From Chitinophaga rhizophila (GTDB taxonomy: Bacteria > Bacteroidota > Bacteroidia > Chitinophagales > Chitinophagaceae): DNA of 64,000 nt. The notes under the pieces are model-generated. The model was not told the origin of the DNA. It ran no database searches and saw only the letters and a program-made list of their open reading frames with translations. Of this stretch, positions 63,962 to 64,000 are shown one piece after another; position 1 is the stretch's first letter; every line of letters begins with the position of its first letter. Location: assembly GCF_019492185.1 (NCBI RefSeq), contig NZ_JAICCF010000003.1, positions 682,001 through 746,000 on the forward strand. Reading direction: 5' to 3'. Both the position numbers and the translations under genes were made by a program.

Positions 63962-64000
63962 ATTATTCACTACTTTCACGCTCAAAAAACAGGGCATGAA

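Overview
The window is a stretch of chromosome from a Bacteroidota bacterium, most likely a Chitinophaga-like member of the Chitinophagaceae. The evidence is a lipoprotein TamA variant (TamL) beside TamB, several family-restricted proteins (DUF2480, DUF3050, the acidic FPGYP/YSLGGD protein, PadR plus long PspC protein), near absence of Shine-Dalgarno sequences, and repeated TAnnTTTG -7 promoter elements just before start codons. There is no insertion sequence, prophage or CRISPR array, and one tRNA (Phe). The assignment rests on protein character, not on a database search.

Layout. 0-10 kb: envelope genes (tamB 3' part, tamL, rlpA), a DJ-1/PfpI protein, a lone imelysin-like domain protein, corA and a DUF2480 gene. 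10-20.4 kb: a gene-poor zone where ppiD, nadA, feoA and ybeY are separated by large noncoding blocks. It holds perfect DnaA boxes, a degenerate tandem array of about 162 bp per unit (15.2-16.4 kb), an AT-rich DnaA-box cluster (16.4-16.9 kb) and two identical perfect parS palindromes (18192 and 20387) bracketing a 2.2 kb noncoding block in front of mnmG (gidA). Together these suggest the chromosomal origin and centromere region. 20.4-26 kb: mnmG, a beta-propeller lactonase, a small acidic protein and cardiolipin synthase.

26-38.4 kb: a 1550-residue DUF4011 helicase/nuclease-like protein runs head-on, with no spacer, into a tight five-gene operon: SWIM zinc finger, DUF5691, MoxR-type AAA+ ATPase, DUF5682 (TraB/EreA-like motifs) and VWA protein. 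The operon resembles the uncharacterised E. coli yehL-yehM-yehP-yehQ group and is the best candidate for an undescribed system here. 38.5-44.4 kb: kgtP-like transporter, rpiA, an ICMT-like methyltransferase, a sulfurtransferase, and a zinc-ribbon/SPFH pair like B. subtilis ydjG/ydjI. 44.9-54.2 kb: tRNA-Phe, recQ with DUF3050, kdsD-manC (sugar supply for surface polysaccharide), a methionine-type aminotransferase, and SulP plus beta carbonic anhydrase (probable bicarbonate uptake). 54.4-64 kb: a small exported protein, padR-pspC, feoB, an M28 peptidase, a DUF922 putative metalloprotease, and paaABCD of the phenylacetyl-CoA epoxidase, at whose end the window stops.
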